The translations under genes were made by a program, and so were the position numbers. Below, in pieces: positions 24,955 through 33,247 of a DNA stretch of 37,346 bases. Source of the stretch: an uncultured Oscillospiraceae bacterium (GTDB lineage Bacteria > Bacillota > Clostridia > Oscillospirales > Ruminococcaceae). Under the pieces are notes generated by a model. It searched no databases, was not told where the DNA came from, and was given only the letters and a program-made list of their open reading frames with translations. How positions within the stretch are numbered: the first letter of the stretch is position 1; every line of letters begins with the position of its first letter. The stretch lies in the NCBI GenBank assembly GCA_910578965.1, contig CAJTSP010000008.1, positions 1 through 37,346 of the forward strand, in the 5' to 3' direction.

Positions 24955-26430
24955 ATGGTTGAAGCAAAAGAAAACACGGCGAAGATCCTGGAGCCGGAAG
25001 GCTTTAACAGCGGCAAGTTCCCGCTCAAAAAGCGGCAGCTTGGCGGCATCCAGCCTTACATCAACCTCGGCCCCTTCCACCTTCGCATCCCGCTGATCCA
25101 TCACGAATGGTCCTGGACCGAGATGGCCGCGGCTATGTTCCTGGGCGTTGCCTGTCTGGGCGCCGGCACCGCCACCACCATGTCTACCTTTGGCTTTGAC
25201 GACCCCGCTACCATTGCGGCCCTCGGGCTGACCGAGAACGGCGCGTTCCTGATGAGCCTGACCTTTGGCGTTTTCAACGCCATTTGTTACTATCTGCCGG
25301 CCCTGCTGGGCGACCCGGTGGTCCCCGGCTGGATCACCCCCGCCCTGCCCCTGACCCTGAAATACCTCGAGCAGTGGGCAATGCCCGATTACGGTGCAGG
25401 CCAGGTAGACCGTATCTACGCGATGATCGCCCTGCAGATGCTGGTTGCGCTCTGCTTCCTCATTATGGGCGCCACCGGCCTGGGCCGCAAGCTGATTGAC
25501 ATTGTGCCCAATTCCATCAAGGCCGGCATCGTGCTTGGCGCCGGCGTTACGGCGGGTATCAATGTTTTCAGCGCCCGCATGCCCAAGGCCCCCATTACGG
25601 TTGCCATCGCGGTGCTGATGTCCTACTTCTTCCTGTTTAACCCCAGCTTTGCCCGCGCGGCCAAGAAGAACAGCAAGCTGAACTTCCTGCGCAACCAGGG
25701 CGTTGTGCCCGCACAGCTCTTTGCCATTATCCTTGCGCCGTTCCTCATCCGTGAGATTGCGGTGCCCAGCATCCAGTGGGGCATCACCCCGCTGAGCGTT
25801 GGCTTTGTGCTCGAGCACTTCACCATCTTTGGCTTGGGGATGCCCTCCGCGTCCTTCTTCCTCGCGGCGATCCCCAGCGCCCTCACCACCTACATCATTG
25901 CCTTCTCGGATTTCGTGCTCGCCAAGGAGGTTGTTACCGAGGCGACTGCGGCCCGCCCGGACGAGACCGTTATCTTTGACGCCGGCCGTTCCAACCTGGT
26001 TAGTTTCCTGCGTAACGGCATTATGTCGCTGTTTGCGCCCTGGGTGCCTATGTGCGGCCCGCTGTGGGCCTCCGGCCTGCTGACCATCACCGAGCGGTAC
26101 AAGAGGGGCTATAAGACCCTGCACAGCTACTGGGACGGCGTCTGCACCTTCCGTGCCGCTACCGTCATCGCGGTGCTGATCCTGCCCTTGGTTACCTTGA
26201 TCCGCCCGGCGTTTGCTATCTTCTTTGGCATCACCATGGGCGTGCAGGCCTTTGCCTGCGGCAACATCGGCATGCGGATGTGTACCACCGCAAACGAGCG
26301 CGGCATCGCCTGCGTCATCGCCGCTGCGCTGGCTTATTACACCCCCGGCTGGGCTCTGCTGGTCGGTATCGTTGTGTGGGCCGTTGTAGAAGGCAGCGAG
26401 CTGTTTATCAAGAACAAGGAAACGGCGTAA
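24955..26430 (+). CDS. Multi-spanning permease of the 4-hydroxybutyrate cluster
   Basis: A 491-residue integral membrane protein with a hydrophilic N-terminus (about 1-55) and about 11-13 predicted helices. The segment LGDPVVPGWITPALPLTLKYL (about 120-140), rich in Pro and Gly, looks like the substrate-binding region of elevator-type NCS2/SLC26-like permeases. I recognise the overall pattern as an uncharacterised permease family but not a precise name. GAGGAGAAC precedes ATG 24955. It is the first gene after the regulatory region and shares direction with the 4-hydroxybutyrate enzymes. Import of 4-hydroxybutyrate, or exchange of a C4 acid, is therefore a reasonable guess (inference from context only). 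Confidence 0.75.
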   Translation: MVEAKENTAKILEPEGFNSGKFPLKKRQLGGIQPYINLGPFHLRIPLIHHEWSWTEMAAAMFLGVACLGAGTATTMSTFGFDDPATIAALGLTENGAFLMSLTFGVFNAICYYLPALLGDPVVPGWITPALPLTLKYLEQWAMPDYGAGQVDRIYAMIALQMLVALCFLIMGATGLGRKLIDIVPNSIKAGIVLGAGVTAGINVFSARMPKAPITVAIAVLMSYFFLFNPSFARAAKKNSKLNFLRNQGVVPAQLFAIILAPFLIREIAVPSIQWGITPLSVGFVLEHFTIFGLGMPSASFFLAAIPSALTTYIIAFSDFVLAKEVVTEATAARPDETVIFDAGRSNLVSFLRNGIMSLFAPWVPMCGPLWASGLLTITERYKRGYKTLHSYWDGVCTFRAATVIAVLILPLVTLIRPAFAIFFGITMGVQAFACGNIGMRMCTTANERGIACVIAAALAYYTPGWALLVGIVVWAVVEGSELFIKNKETA

Positions 26431-26453
26431 CCCTTACGCTGCGCGCATCACAA

Positions 26454-26493
26454 AAGGCAGAGCTGATCATAAGGCATCAGCTCTGCCTTCCTT
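26454..26493 (+). terminator. Hairpin between the permease and 4-hydroxybutyrate dehydrogenase genes
   Basis: A perfect 14-bp stem (26454-26467 with 26476-26489), 8-nt loop, followed only by CCTT. The poor U-tract suggests partial termination or an mRNA-processing/stability hairpin within the operon. I see no promoter in the remaining 60 bp. Confidence 0.6.
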
Positions 26494-26550
26494 AAAAAAT
26501 ACGCCTTTTGTTTCGCTTATAGTCGACCGAATTTGGGAGGGATGTTTAGC

Positions 26551-27669
26551 ATGAAACAGATCATTATGCGCCCGGAGCTGCACAAGTTTAATACCTGTGC
26601 CGAGTTTGCAAAAGAGTTTGGCCTGAACGAGAAGGACCTTGTGCTGTCCAACGAGTATATCTACAACCCCTACTTTGGCGGGATGGAAAATCAGCCCCGC
26701 ACCATTTTCCAGGAAAAATACGGCGCGGGCGAGCCCACCGACGTGATGGTGGACGCCATTCTTGAGGAGGCCGGCAAGGCTCCGTATGAGCGCATCATCG
26801 CCATCGGCGGCGGCACGGTTGTGGACATTGCCAAGGTAGTGGCCGTGTCGGGCGGCAAGGGGGTCGACGAGCTGTATGACCTGGCGCCAGACGGCTTTTC
26901 CAAGGAGCACGAGCTGATTATCCTGCCCACCACCTGCGGCACCGGCTCGGAGGTGACCAACATCTCGATTATGGCCCGCACCCGCCTGGGCACCAAGTTG
27001 GGCCTTGTGGGCCCCGCTATGTATGCCGACCATGCGGTGCTGATCCCGGAGCTTTTGAAAAAGCTGCCCTTTGGGGTGTTTGCCACCAGCTCGATCGACG
27101 CGCTGGTGCATGCGGTGGAATCTTCGCTTTCGCCCAAGGCCACCCCGTACACCAAGCTGTTTGGCTATAAGGCTATCGAGATGATTATCCAGGGCTACCA
27201 GAAACTTCTGCGGGAGGGCCGTGAGAGCCTGCCCGGCATGATGGAAGACTTCCTCATTGCCAGCAACTATGCCGGCCTTGCCTTTGGCACGGCAGGCTGC
27301 GCGGCGGTGCATGCCACCAGCTATCCTCTGGGCGGCAAGTACCATGTGGCGCACGGCGAGAGCAACTACGCCATGTTTACTGGAGTGCTGAAAAATTACA
27401 TGGAGATCAAGCAGGATGGCGAGATCGCCGTGATGAACCGGTACCTGGCCGGCCTGCTGGGCTGTGGCGTGGATGTTGTTTACGACAAGCTGGAAGAGCT
27501 GCTGGACCAGATCCTGCCCAAGAAGCCGCTGCATGAGTACGGCGTTACCGAGGAGGACCTGCCTGCCTTTGCCCACAGCGTTATCACCGGACAGGGCCGT
27601 TTGATGGGCAACAACTTTGTGCCGCTGGACGAGGCGCGGGTACTCAAGATCTACAAGGAGCTGTACTGA
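26551..27669 (+). CDS. 4-hydroxybutyrate dehydrogenase (iron-type alcohol dehydrogenase)
   Basis: A 372-residue group III iron-dependent alcohol dehydrogenase, the length of the Clostridium kluyveri 4-hydroxybutyrate dehydrogenase. It interconverts succinate semialdehyde and 4-hydroxybutyrate with NAD(H). GGGTVVDIAKVVAV is the dinucleotide loop, TTCGTGSEVTN is conserved in the family, and metal ligands lie in SSIDALVHAVES and in YPLGGKYHVAHGESNYAMF. The N-terminus (ELHKFNTCAEFAKEFGL) and MENQPRTIFQEKYG favour 4HbD over other family members. GGGAGG lies 10 nt before ATG 26551. It sits between the permease and the 4-hydroxybutyryl-CoA dehydratase, which supports the call. Confidence 0.9.
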   Translation: MKQIIMRPELHKFNTCAEFAKEFGLNEKDLVLSNEYIYNPYFGGMENQPRTIFQEKYGAGEPTDVMVDAILEEAGKAPYERIIAIGGGTVVDIAKVVAVSGGKGVDELYDLAPDGFSKEHELIILPTTCGTGSEVTNISIMARTRLGTKLGLVGPAMYADHAVLIPELLKKLPFGVFATSSIDALVHAVESSLSPKATPYTKLFGYKAIEMIIQGYQKLLREGRESLPGMMEDFLIASNYAGLAFGTAGCAAVHATSYPLGGKYHVAHGESNYAMFTGVLKNYMEIKQDGEIAVMNRYLAGLLGCGVDVVYDKLEELLDQILPKKPLHEYGVTEEDLPAFAHSVITGQGRLMGNNFVPLDEARVLKIYKELY

Positions 27670-27846
27670 GAAAAAACGGGCTGCCGGGAGCCGGATGCCG
27701 GGCTTTGGCTTGAGGGCCGGGCGGGCCTGCCGCCGTAAGGAGACGGGTTCCCGGGTTGCCAAGGGTTTGGCTGCGGCCTTTGGCAGATGCAGGTTTTGGG
27801 CAGCCTGGAAACTTTCTATAAAACTCAATTTGGGAGGTAATGTATT

Positions 27847-29298
27847 ATGGCACTCATGACCGGTGAGGAGTATATTGAGAGTATCCGCAAGATCCCGATG
27901 GAAATCTATATGTTCGGCAAGAAGGTCGAAAACCCGGTGGACGATCCCATCCTGCGCCCGTCCCTGAATTCGGTGCGCATGACCTATGACCTGGCCCAGA
28001 GTCCCGAATACCAGGACCTGATGACGGTTGTTTCCCCCGATACCGGCGAGCGGATCAACCGCTTTACCCATATCCACCGCTCCACCGAGGATTTGCGCAA
28101 CAAGGTGAAGATGCAGCGCCTGCTGGGCCAGAAGACCGCTTCCTGCTTCCAGCGCTGTGTGGGCATGGACGCCTTTAACGCCGAGTACTCCACCACCTTT
28201 GAGATCGACAAGAAGTACGGCACCAGCTACCACGAAAACTTCAAAAAGTTTATGCTCTACTGCCAGGAAAACGACCTGACTGTGGACGGCGCCATGACCG
28301 ATACCAAGGGCGACCGCTCGCTGCCGCCCCATGCCCAGGCCGACCCGGACCTGTTCCTGCATGTGGTGGAGCGCCGGCCGGACGGGGTAGTGGTCTGCGG
28401 CGCCAAGGCGCACCAGACTGGCATTATCAACTCCCATGAGGTCATTGTGATGCCTACCCAGTCGATGGGCCCGGACGACAAGGACTACGCCATATCCTTT
28501 GCGGTGCCGCTGGACACCAAGGGCCTGTTTATGATTATCGGCCGCCAGTCCTGCGATACCCGCAAGAGCGAGGGCAGCGAGATGGACGTGGGCAACGCCG
28601 AGTTTGGCGGCGTTGAGGCGCTGACCGTTTTCGACAATGTGTTTGTCCCCAACGACCGCATCTTCCTCAACGGCGAAACCGAGTTTGCCGGCATGCTGGT
28701 GGAGCGGTTCGCGGGTTATCACCGGCAGAGCTACGGCGGCTGCAAGGTGGGCGTGGGCGATGTGCTGATTGGCGCGGCGGCCGTGGCGGCCGACTACAAC
28801 GGCGCTGCCAAGGCCAGCCATGTCAAGGACAAGCTGATCGAGATGACCCACCTCAACGAGACACTGTACTGCTGCGGCATTGCCTGCTCGGCCGAGGGAC
28901 ACCCCACCGAGAGCGGCTGCTATATGATCGACCTGCTGCTGGCCAATGTCTGCAAGCAGAATGTGACCCGTTTCCCCTACGAAATCGTGCGCCTGGCGGA
29001 GGACATCGCCGGCGGCCTGATGGTCACCGCTCCCTCCGAGGCTGATTTCCGCGACCCGAAGCTGGGGCCGGTCATCGACAAGTACCTGCGCGGCGTCAAC
29101 GCGGTATCTACCGAGAACCGCCTGCGCATCCTGCGCCTGATCGAGAACCTGTCCCTGGGCACTGCGGCGGTGGGCTACCGCACCGAGTCGATGCACGGCG
29201 CCGGCTCGCCTCAGGCGCAGCGCATCATGATCTCCCGTCAGGGCAACCTGCTGCATAAAAAGGCGCTGGCCAAGGCCATTGCCCACATCGAGGAGTAA
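27847..29298 (+). CDS. abfD: 4-hydroxybutyryl-CoA dehydratase / vinylacetyl-CoA isomerase
   Basis: A 483-residue FAD and [4Fe-4S] enzyme of the 4-hydroxyphenylacetate-3-hydroxylase fold. It removes water from unactivated 4-hydroxybutyryl-CoA to give crotonyl-CoA by a ketyl-radical route. The four cluster ligands known from Clostridium aminobutyricum (Cys99, Cys103, His292, Cys299) are matched by Cys100 and Cys104 (TASCFQRCVGMD) and His292 and Cys299 (GYHRQSYGGCKVG). Length (about 485-490) is full. GGGAGG lies about 10 nt before ATG. The 177-bp gap before it has only a weak promoter candidate. The enzyme is oxygen-sensitive, so it marks an anaerobe; it lies next to a NifU-like scaffold that could serve its cluster. 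Confidence 0.96.
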   Translation: MALMTGEEYIESIRKIPMEIYMFGKKVENPVDDPILRPSLNSVRMTYDLAQSPEYQDLMTVVSPDTGERINRFTHIHRSTEDLRNKVKMQRLLGQKTASCFQRCVGMDAFNAEYSTTFEIDKKYGTSYHENFKKFMLYCQENDLTVDGAMTDTKGDRSLPPHAQADPDLFLHVVERRPDGVVVCGAKAHQTGIINSHEVIVMPTQSMGPDDKDYAISFAVPLDTKGLFMIIGRQSCDTRKSEGSEMDVGNAEFGGVEALTVFDNVFVPNDRIFLNGETEFAGMLVERFAGYHRQSYGGCKVGVGDVLIGAAAVAADYNGAAKASHVKDKLIEMTHLNETLYCCGIACSAEGHPTESGCYMIDLLLANVCKQNVTRFPYEIVRLAEDIAGGLMVTAPSEADFRDPKLGPVIDKYLRGVNAVSTENRLRILRLIENLSLGTAAVGYRTESMHGAGSPQAQRIMISRQGNLLHKKALAKAIAHIEE

Positions 29299-29411
29299 CC
29301 TTCTCATCCTGCCGGAAGTGGCATTCCACGGCCCGGGCTGCCAGGCAAAAATGCCCGGCCGGCATAAGAGTTTTGGAACGCGGTTTTACGGCAGTATCCT
29401 GCCCGGCCGAT

Positions 29412-29439
29412 GGGGCGGCGGCAATCCGCCGCCCCGTTT
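29412..29439 (+). terminator. Hairpin after abfD
   Basis: GGGGCGGCGG (29412-29421) pairs with CCGCCGCCCC (29426-29435), CAAT loop, followed by GTTTGCC. It is a moderate terminator. The wider 29299-29605 gap also holds a two-tier dyad (29473-29514) and no gene I can support. Confidence 0.5.
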
Positions 29440-29605
29440 GCCGGTTTCGGGGCTTTTGTGAAACACGCCGACCTCAAACGGGAACGGCCGGCTTTGGCCG
29501 CCGCAACGTTTGAGAGACGGTATGACGGTCGGCCCGGGGCTTGGCGCTCACCTGGTGGGCAAAGCGTTTGAGGCGGCCCGGCGACGAAAAAGGAGGACCC
29601 GCCCG

Positions 29606-29890
29606 ATGTACCACGAGATTGAGGCCGTGCTCAACGAGCATGTGCGCCCGCTGCTGCGGGATCACGGCGGCGAGATGGAGGTGGTGGGCTTTGCCGACGG
29701 CATTGTCCGCTTTAAGCTGAAGGGACGCTGTGCCGGCTGCCCCGCCGCCGACATCACGACCGAGGAGCTGATCCAGGCCGCGCTGACCGAGCACCTGCCC
29801 GAGGTCAAGCGGGCCGTGCTGGTGCAGGATATCAGCGACGACCTTTTGCAGCAGGCCCGGGAGATCATCCGGGCACGCCATGAAGGATAG
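29606..29890 (+). CDS. NifU C-terminal-type Fe-S cluster scaffold
   Basis: A 94-residue protein that is essentially one NifU_N-lacking, C-terminal NifU domain. IEAVLNEHVRPLLRDHGGEMEVV is the classical N-terminal signature and GRCAGCPAADITTE carries the CxxC pair (Cys42, Cys45) that holds a transient [4Fe-4S] cluster between subunits. The length fits stand-alone Nfu scaffolds. AAAAAGGAGG lies before ATG 29606. Its last 11 bp overlap the start of the next gene, so the two are translationally linked. Position between abfD and a Cys-rich fusion protein suggests it delivers clusters to one or both (inference). Confidence 0.92.
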   Translation: MYHEIEAVLNEHVRPLLRDHGGEMEVVGFADGIVRFKLKGRCAGCPAADITTEELIQAALTEHLPEVKRAVLVQDISDDLLQQAREIIRARHEG

Positions 29891-30614
29891 GGCGGCGGTG
29901 GGGGTTCGCTACTGCGGAGGATGCAACCCCCGGTACGACCGGGTGGCGCTGGTAAAAAAGCTGCAGGGCTTTTTTTTGCAGGAAAGCTTTGTCGCAGCCC
30001 AGCCCGGGATGCAGCATCCTGCGGTGGTTGTGGCCTGCGGCTGCCCCAACAGGTGTGTGAACCTTGGCGACCTTGCGCTGCCAAAGGCAAGGCTGGTCTG
30101 GCTGGCCGGGTGGGAGGACCTCCTGCCCGCCAAAAAGAGGCTGGCCGAGCTGCTGGCGCTGGCCGACGCCGCCGGCGAAGCCGGCGGCATGGCCCACGAG
30201 GAGGTGCTGGGGCTCCTGCCGCACCGCGCCCCGATGCTGTTTGTGGATACGGTTGCCCGGCTGACGCCGGGGGCTGAGATCACGGCGCAATTTTTTGTGG
30301 ATCCGCAGTTGCCGGTGCTGGCAGGGCATTTCCCTTCCGCGCCGGTGTTTCCCGGCGTCTGCACGGTGGAGGCCATTGCCCAGGCGGCGGACCTGCTGCT
30401 GCTGAGCCAGGAGCGGTATGCCGGCAGGGAGCCGCTGCTCACCGGTATCCGCAAGGCGGCCTTTCACCGCAAGGTGCTGCCCGGCGAAACCCTGACCATC
30501 AACGTCTGCATCCTGGAGGAACGGCCCGAGCTGGGCAGCGTCCTGTGCCGGGGGCAGGCCCTGGTGGGGCAGGCGCTCTGCGCCGAAGCCGAGCTCCGGC
30601 TTGCTTTGCGCTGA
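29880..30614 (+). CDS. Cys-rich domain fused to a FabZ-like hotdog dehydratase
   Basis: A 244-residue two-domain protein. Residues about 1-95 have VGVRYCGGCNPRYDR (Cys12, Cys15) and ACGCPNRCVN (Cys53, Cys55, Cys59), a pattern suited to a metal or Fe-S site. I know CGGCNPxYDR-type domains but not their function. Residues about 105-244 are a FabZ-type hotdog dehydratase: LLPHRAPMLFVDTV, then AGHFPSAPVFPGVCTVEAIAQ. His150 and Glu164 match the FabZ catalytic pair. It might handle 3-hydroxyacyl or enoyl thioesters such as crotonyl-CoA. ATG 29880 overlaps the NifU gene by 11 bp; GTG 29898 with AAGGA upstream is an alternative start. No acyl-chain synthesis genes are adjacent, so an ordinary FabZ role is doubtful. 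Confidence 0.82.
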   Translation: MKDRAAVGVRYCGGCNPRYDRVALVKKLQGFFLQESFVAAQPGMQHPAVVVACGCPNRCVNLGDLALPKARLVWLAGWEDLLPAKKRLAELLALADAAGEAGGMAHEEVLGLLPHRAPMLFVDTVARLTPGAEITAQFFVDPQLPVLAGHFPSAPVFPGVCTVEAIAQAADLLLLSQERYAGREPLLTGIRKAAFHRKVLPGETLTINVCILEERPELGSVLCRGQALVGQALCAEAELRLALR

Positions 30615-30746
30615 GGCATCGCGGGGCAAAGGGGTCTGCCTTTGTATAAATAAACGGGCCGGCGCGCGGCCCCTGGCGGGCAAGGCTGCCGCAGCCTTTG
30701 CCGCTGCGGCCTTTTGAGAGAGTTTGACAAGGGAGTGAATGTACAA

Positions 30747-32045
30747 ATGAGCTGGCAAACCTATTATCAGGAGCACCTTGGCACGGCAGAGGATGCCGTG
30801 GGCAAGATCCATTCCGGCGACCGGGTTGTGTTGCAGCACGCCTGCGGCGAACCGGTTTACCTGGTGGACAGGATGGTTGAGAATGCTGCCGCCTATAAGG
30901 ATGTTGAAATTGTCCATATGGTGGCGATGGGCAAGGGCGCCTACTGCCTGCCCGAATACGCCGGGAACTTCCGCCACAACTCGCTTTTTGTAGGCGGTTC
31001 CACCCGCAAGGCGGTGGAGAGCGGTCAGGGCGATTTTACCCCCTGCTTCTTTTTTGAGATTCCCCGCCTGTTCCGCACCAATCTGCCGGTGGATGTGGCC
31101 CTCATCAGCGTGACCCCTCCAAACGCCGAGGGCAAGGTCTCGCTGGGCGTTTCATGCGACTATACCCTGGAGGCGGTCAAAACCGCAAAGACGGTTATCG
31201 CCCAGGTGAATCCCTCCATGCCCTACACCTTTGGCGGCACCGAGCTCCCGGTGGAGGAAATCGACCTTTTTGTGGAACACGATGAGCCGGTTATCGAGCT
31301 GCCCCAGGGCCGCATCGGTGAGACCGAAAAGGCCATCGGCCGCAACTGCGCTACCCTGATCCCGGACGGCGCTACCCTGCAGCTCGGCATTGGGGCCATC
31401 CCGGACGCGGTGCTGCTCTTCCTCAAGGACAAAAAGGACCTCGGCATCCACTCCGAGATGTTTTCGGATGGCGTGGTGGAGCTGGCCGAGGCCGGCGTCA
31501 TTACCAATGCCAAAAAGACTCTCAAGCCGGGCAAGTTTGTGGTCACCTTCCTGATGGGCACCAAGCGGCTGTACGACTTTGTCAACAATAACCCCAGCGT
31601 GGAGATGCAGCCGGTGGATTATGTCAATGACCCCTTTGTGGTGGCCCAGAACGACAATCTTATCTCGATCAACTCCTGCGTCCAGATCGACCTGATGGGC
31701 CAGGTGGCCTCCGAGTCGGTGGGGCTTAAGCAGATTTCCGGCACCGGCGGCCAGGTGGACTTCGTGCGCGGGGCTTCTGCCTCCAAGGGCGGCGTTTCGA
31801 TTATGGCGTTCCCCTCCACGGCGGCCAAGGGCGCCGTATCCAAAATCGTGCCCTTCCTTGACCATGGCAGCGCGGTTACTACCTGCCGCTGCGATGTGGA
31901 CTATGCGGTTACCGAGTATGGCGTAGCGCATCTCAAGGGCGAGACACTGCGTACCCGCGCCCGCAATCTCATCGCCATCGCCCACCCGGACTTCCGTGCC
32001 CCCTTGATTGAGGAATTTGAAAAACGGTTCCACTGTACGTTCTGA
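30747..32045 (+). CDS. 4-hydroxybutyrate CoA-transferase (Cat2/AbfT-like)
   Basis: A 432-residue family I CoA-transferase. It moves CoA from acetyl-CoA (or butyryl-CoA) to 4-hydroxybutyrate. The catalytic glutamate lies in LGIHSEMFSDGVVELAE at residue 237, matching Glu238 of the Clostridium aminobutyricum enzyme; GIGAIPDAVL and GTGGQVDFVRGA are also conserved. ATG 30747 has AGGGAG upstream. Butyryl-CoA:acetate CoA-transferases are close homologues and cannot be excluded by sequence alone; the abfD and 4HbD neighbours favour 4-hydroxybutyrate. Together with these it completes the route from 4-hydroxybutyrate to crotonyl-CoA. Confidence 0.92.
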   Translation: MSWQTYYQEHLGTAEDAVGKIHSGDRVVLQHACGEPVYLVDRMVENAAAYKDVEIVHMVAMGKGAYCLPEYAGNFRHNSLFVGGSTRKAVESGQGDFTPCFFFEIPRLFRTNLPVDVALISVTPPNAEGKVSLGVSCDYTLEAVKTAKTVIAQVNPSMPYTFGGTELPVEEIDLFVEHDEPVIELPQGRIGETEKAIGRNCATLIPDGATLQLGIGAIPDAVLLFLKDKKDLGIHSEMFSDGVVELAEAGVITNAKKTLKPGKFVVTFLMGTKRLYDFVNNNPSVEMQPVDYVNDPFVVAQNDNLISINSCVQIDLMGQVASESVGLKQISGTGGQVDFVRGASASKGGVSIMAFPSTAAKGAVSKIVPFLDHGSAVTTCRCDVDYAVTEYGVAHLKGETLRTRARNLIAIAHPDFRAPLIEEFEKRFHCTF

Positions 32046-32098
32046 GCAGGGGCCGGCCTGACGGGGCCGCCGCCGGATGAGGCTGCCATCCCTGCCCC

Positions 32099-32147
32099 TA
32101 TGGCCCCGGCGGACAGCCGGGGCCATAGCTGTACAGCGGGCGGCTTT
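32099..32147 (+). terminator. Terminator after the CoA-transferase gene
   Basis: A perfect 12-bp stem (32099-32110 with 32116-32127), GGACA loop, followed by the 10-bp palindrome GCTGTACAGC (32128-32137) and, a few bases on, TTTTCT. It separates the 4-hydroxybutyrate operon from the lux-like cassette. Confidence 0.7.
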
Positions 32148-32158
32148 TCTATTATAAT
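32130..32158 (+). promoter_or_regulatory. Promoter of the lux-like cassette
   Basis: A perfect TATAAT (32153-32158) with a weak -35, TGTACA (32130-32135), at 17-bp spacing. The -35 overlaps the palindrome GCTGTACAGC (32128-32137), which could be an operator. The leader to ATG 32280 is about 115 nt. Confidence 0.6.
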
Positions 32159-32279
32159 AGTGTCAGTAAAGGCGCAGACACGCGCCCGGTACCCCGGGGG
32201 CGCCCGGCAAACCGCTCGGCTGCCAAAGCCGCCTGCGGGCGGTGCTCTCGGGATAGCCCGACAAAAAGGAGCGGATCAC

Positions 32280-32516
32280 ATGACCAACCTCGAAAAATAT
32301 GACAAGCTGTTTTTGGATGCCTTCCGTATCCCCAGGGAGGAGCTGCCGGGGCTGAAATACCGCGGTATCCCGGCCTGGGATTCGGTGGGCCATATGGACC
32401 TGATGAGCGCCATGGAGGAGGCCTATGGCATCAGCATCAGCACACCGGACCTGCTGAGCTTCTCCTCCTATGAGGCCGGCAAGGCCGTCCTGGAAAAATA
32501 CGGCGTGGAGCTGTAA
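32280..32516 (+). CDS. Acyl carrier protein
   Basis: A 78-residue, acidic, helical protein with the phosphopantetheine site WDSVGHMDLM (Ser35). The usual fatty-acid ACP motif is DSL; DSV is common in dedicated secondary-pathway carriers. AAAAAGGAG precedes ATG 32280. It opens a cassette of acyl-activation and reduction genes rather than a fab cluster, so it most likely tethers the acyl chain handled by its neighbours (inference). The holo form would need a phosphopantetheinyl transferase encoded elsewhere. Confidence 0.9.
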   Translation: MTNLEKYDKLFLDAFRIPREELPGLKYRGIPAWDSVGHMDLMSAMEEAYGISISTPDLLSFSSYEAGKAVLEKYGVEL

Positions 32517-32521
32517 GCCTG

Positions 32522-33178
32522 GTGGCCCAGCTCGTTGTTTGGACCGAGCCGCTGGCGGGCAGCAACTGTTACCTGCTGGGCCAGGCCGGCCGCTGTGTTG
32601 TAGTTGACCCGGGGGATGCCCTTGGCCCTCTGCAAACCCTTGACCGGCTTGGCTGGATTCCCGAGCTGGTTGTGCTGACTCATGAGCACTGCGACCACAC
32701 GGCCGGGCTGGAACCCCTGCGGGAACGCTGGCCGGGCCTTGCCGTGCTTGCTACCGAGCGATGCAGCGCCAACCTGCAAAGTACCCGGCTGAACATGTCC
32801 GCTATGATGGAGGTCTACCTGACCTTTCACGGCAGCCCGGGGGTTCGTTACCCCCCCTTTACCTGCCGTCCGGCCGGGTTAACCTATGGGGCTGAGTACA
32901 CGCATTTCTGGCGGGGACATCGGCTGCGTTGTGTGCCGCTGCCCGGCCATACGCCCGGCAGCGCCGGGATATTTTGGGACGAGGAAGCCTTTTTTTCGGG
33001 CGATTACCTTCTGCCCTGCGAGAAAACGGTTTTGCGGCTGCCCGGCGGCAGCGAGGCGGATTACAGGGCCGTGACGCTGCCCCGGCTGCAAGAGCTGCCC
33101 GGGGGGCTGCTGATCCATCCTGGGCACGGGCCTTCCTACCGGCTGGGGGGCAGGCCCGGGCTGCCGCAGGGCGTGTAG
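32522..33178 (+). CDS. Metallo-beta-lactamase-fold hydrolase of the lux-like cassette
   Basis: A 218-residue MBL-fold enzyme of the glyoxalase II-like type. Metal ligands: LTHEHCDHTAG (His54, His56, Asp58, His59), PGHTPGSAG, FSGDYLL and HPGHGPSY. It begins with GTG only 5 nt after the ACP stop, so translation is coupled. Glyoxalase II relatives cleave thioesters, and in a cassette with an acyl carrier protein a thioesterase or editing role is attractive (inference). No other family assignment can be made from sequence; this fold also serves lactonases and nucleases. Confidence 0.85.
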   Translation: MAQLVVWTEPLAGSNCYLLGQAGRCVVVDPGDALGPLQTLDRLGWIPELVVLTHEHCDHTAGLEPLRERWPGLAVLATERCSANLQSTRLNMSAMMEVYLTFHGSPGVRYPPFTCRPAGLTYGAEYTHFWRGHRLRCVPLPGHTPGSAGIFWDEEAFFSGDYLLPCEKTVLRLPGGSEADYRAVTLPRLQELPGGLLIHPGHGPSYRLGGRPGLPQGV

Positions 33179-33247
33179 CGGGATGAGGCGCCGGCGCCTT
33201 TGCCGGGAGACGGAAAGAGGACAAAGAAACCGGGAGGGGGCGAAGGG

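Noticed and set aside
27795..27822. Promoter directly before abfD
   Set aside because: TATAAA is present but the best -35 is poor and the spacing is only 15-16 bp, unlike the 17 bp seen in the other promoters here.
26467..29307. A very long open frame on the minus strand (946 codons) opposite 4HbD and abfD
   Set aside because: It is a shadow of codon use in two clear plus-strand genes; its product is low-complexity His/Gly/Ala-rich and has no family features or ribosome site.
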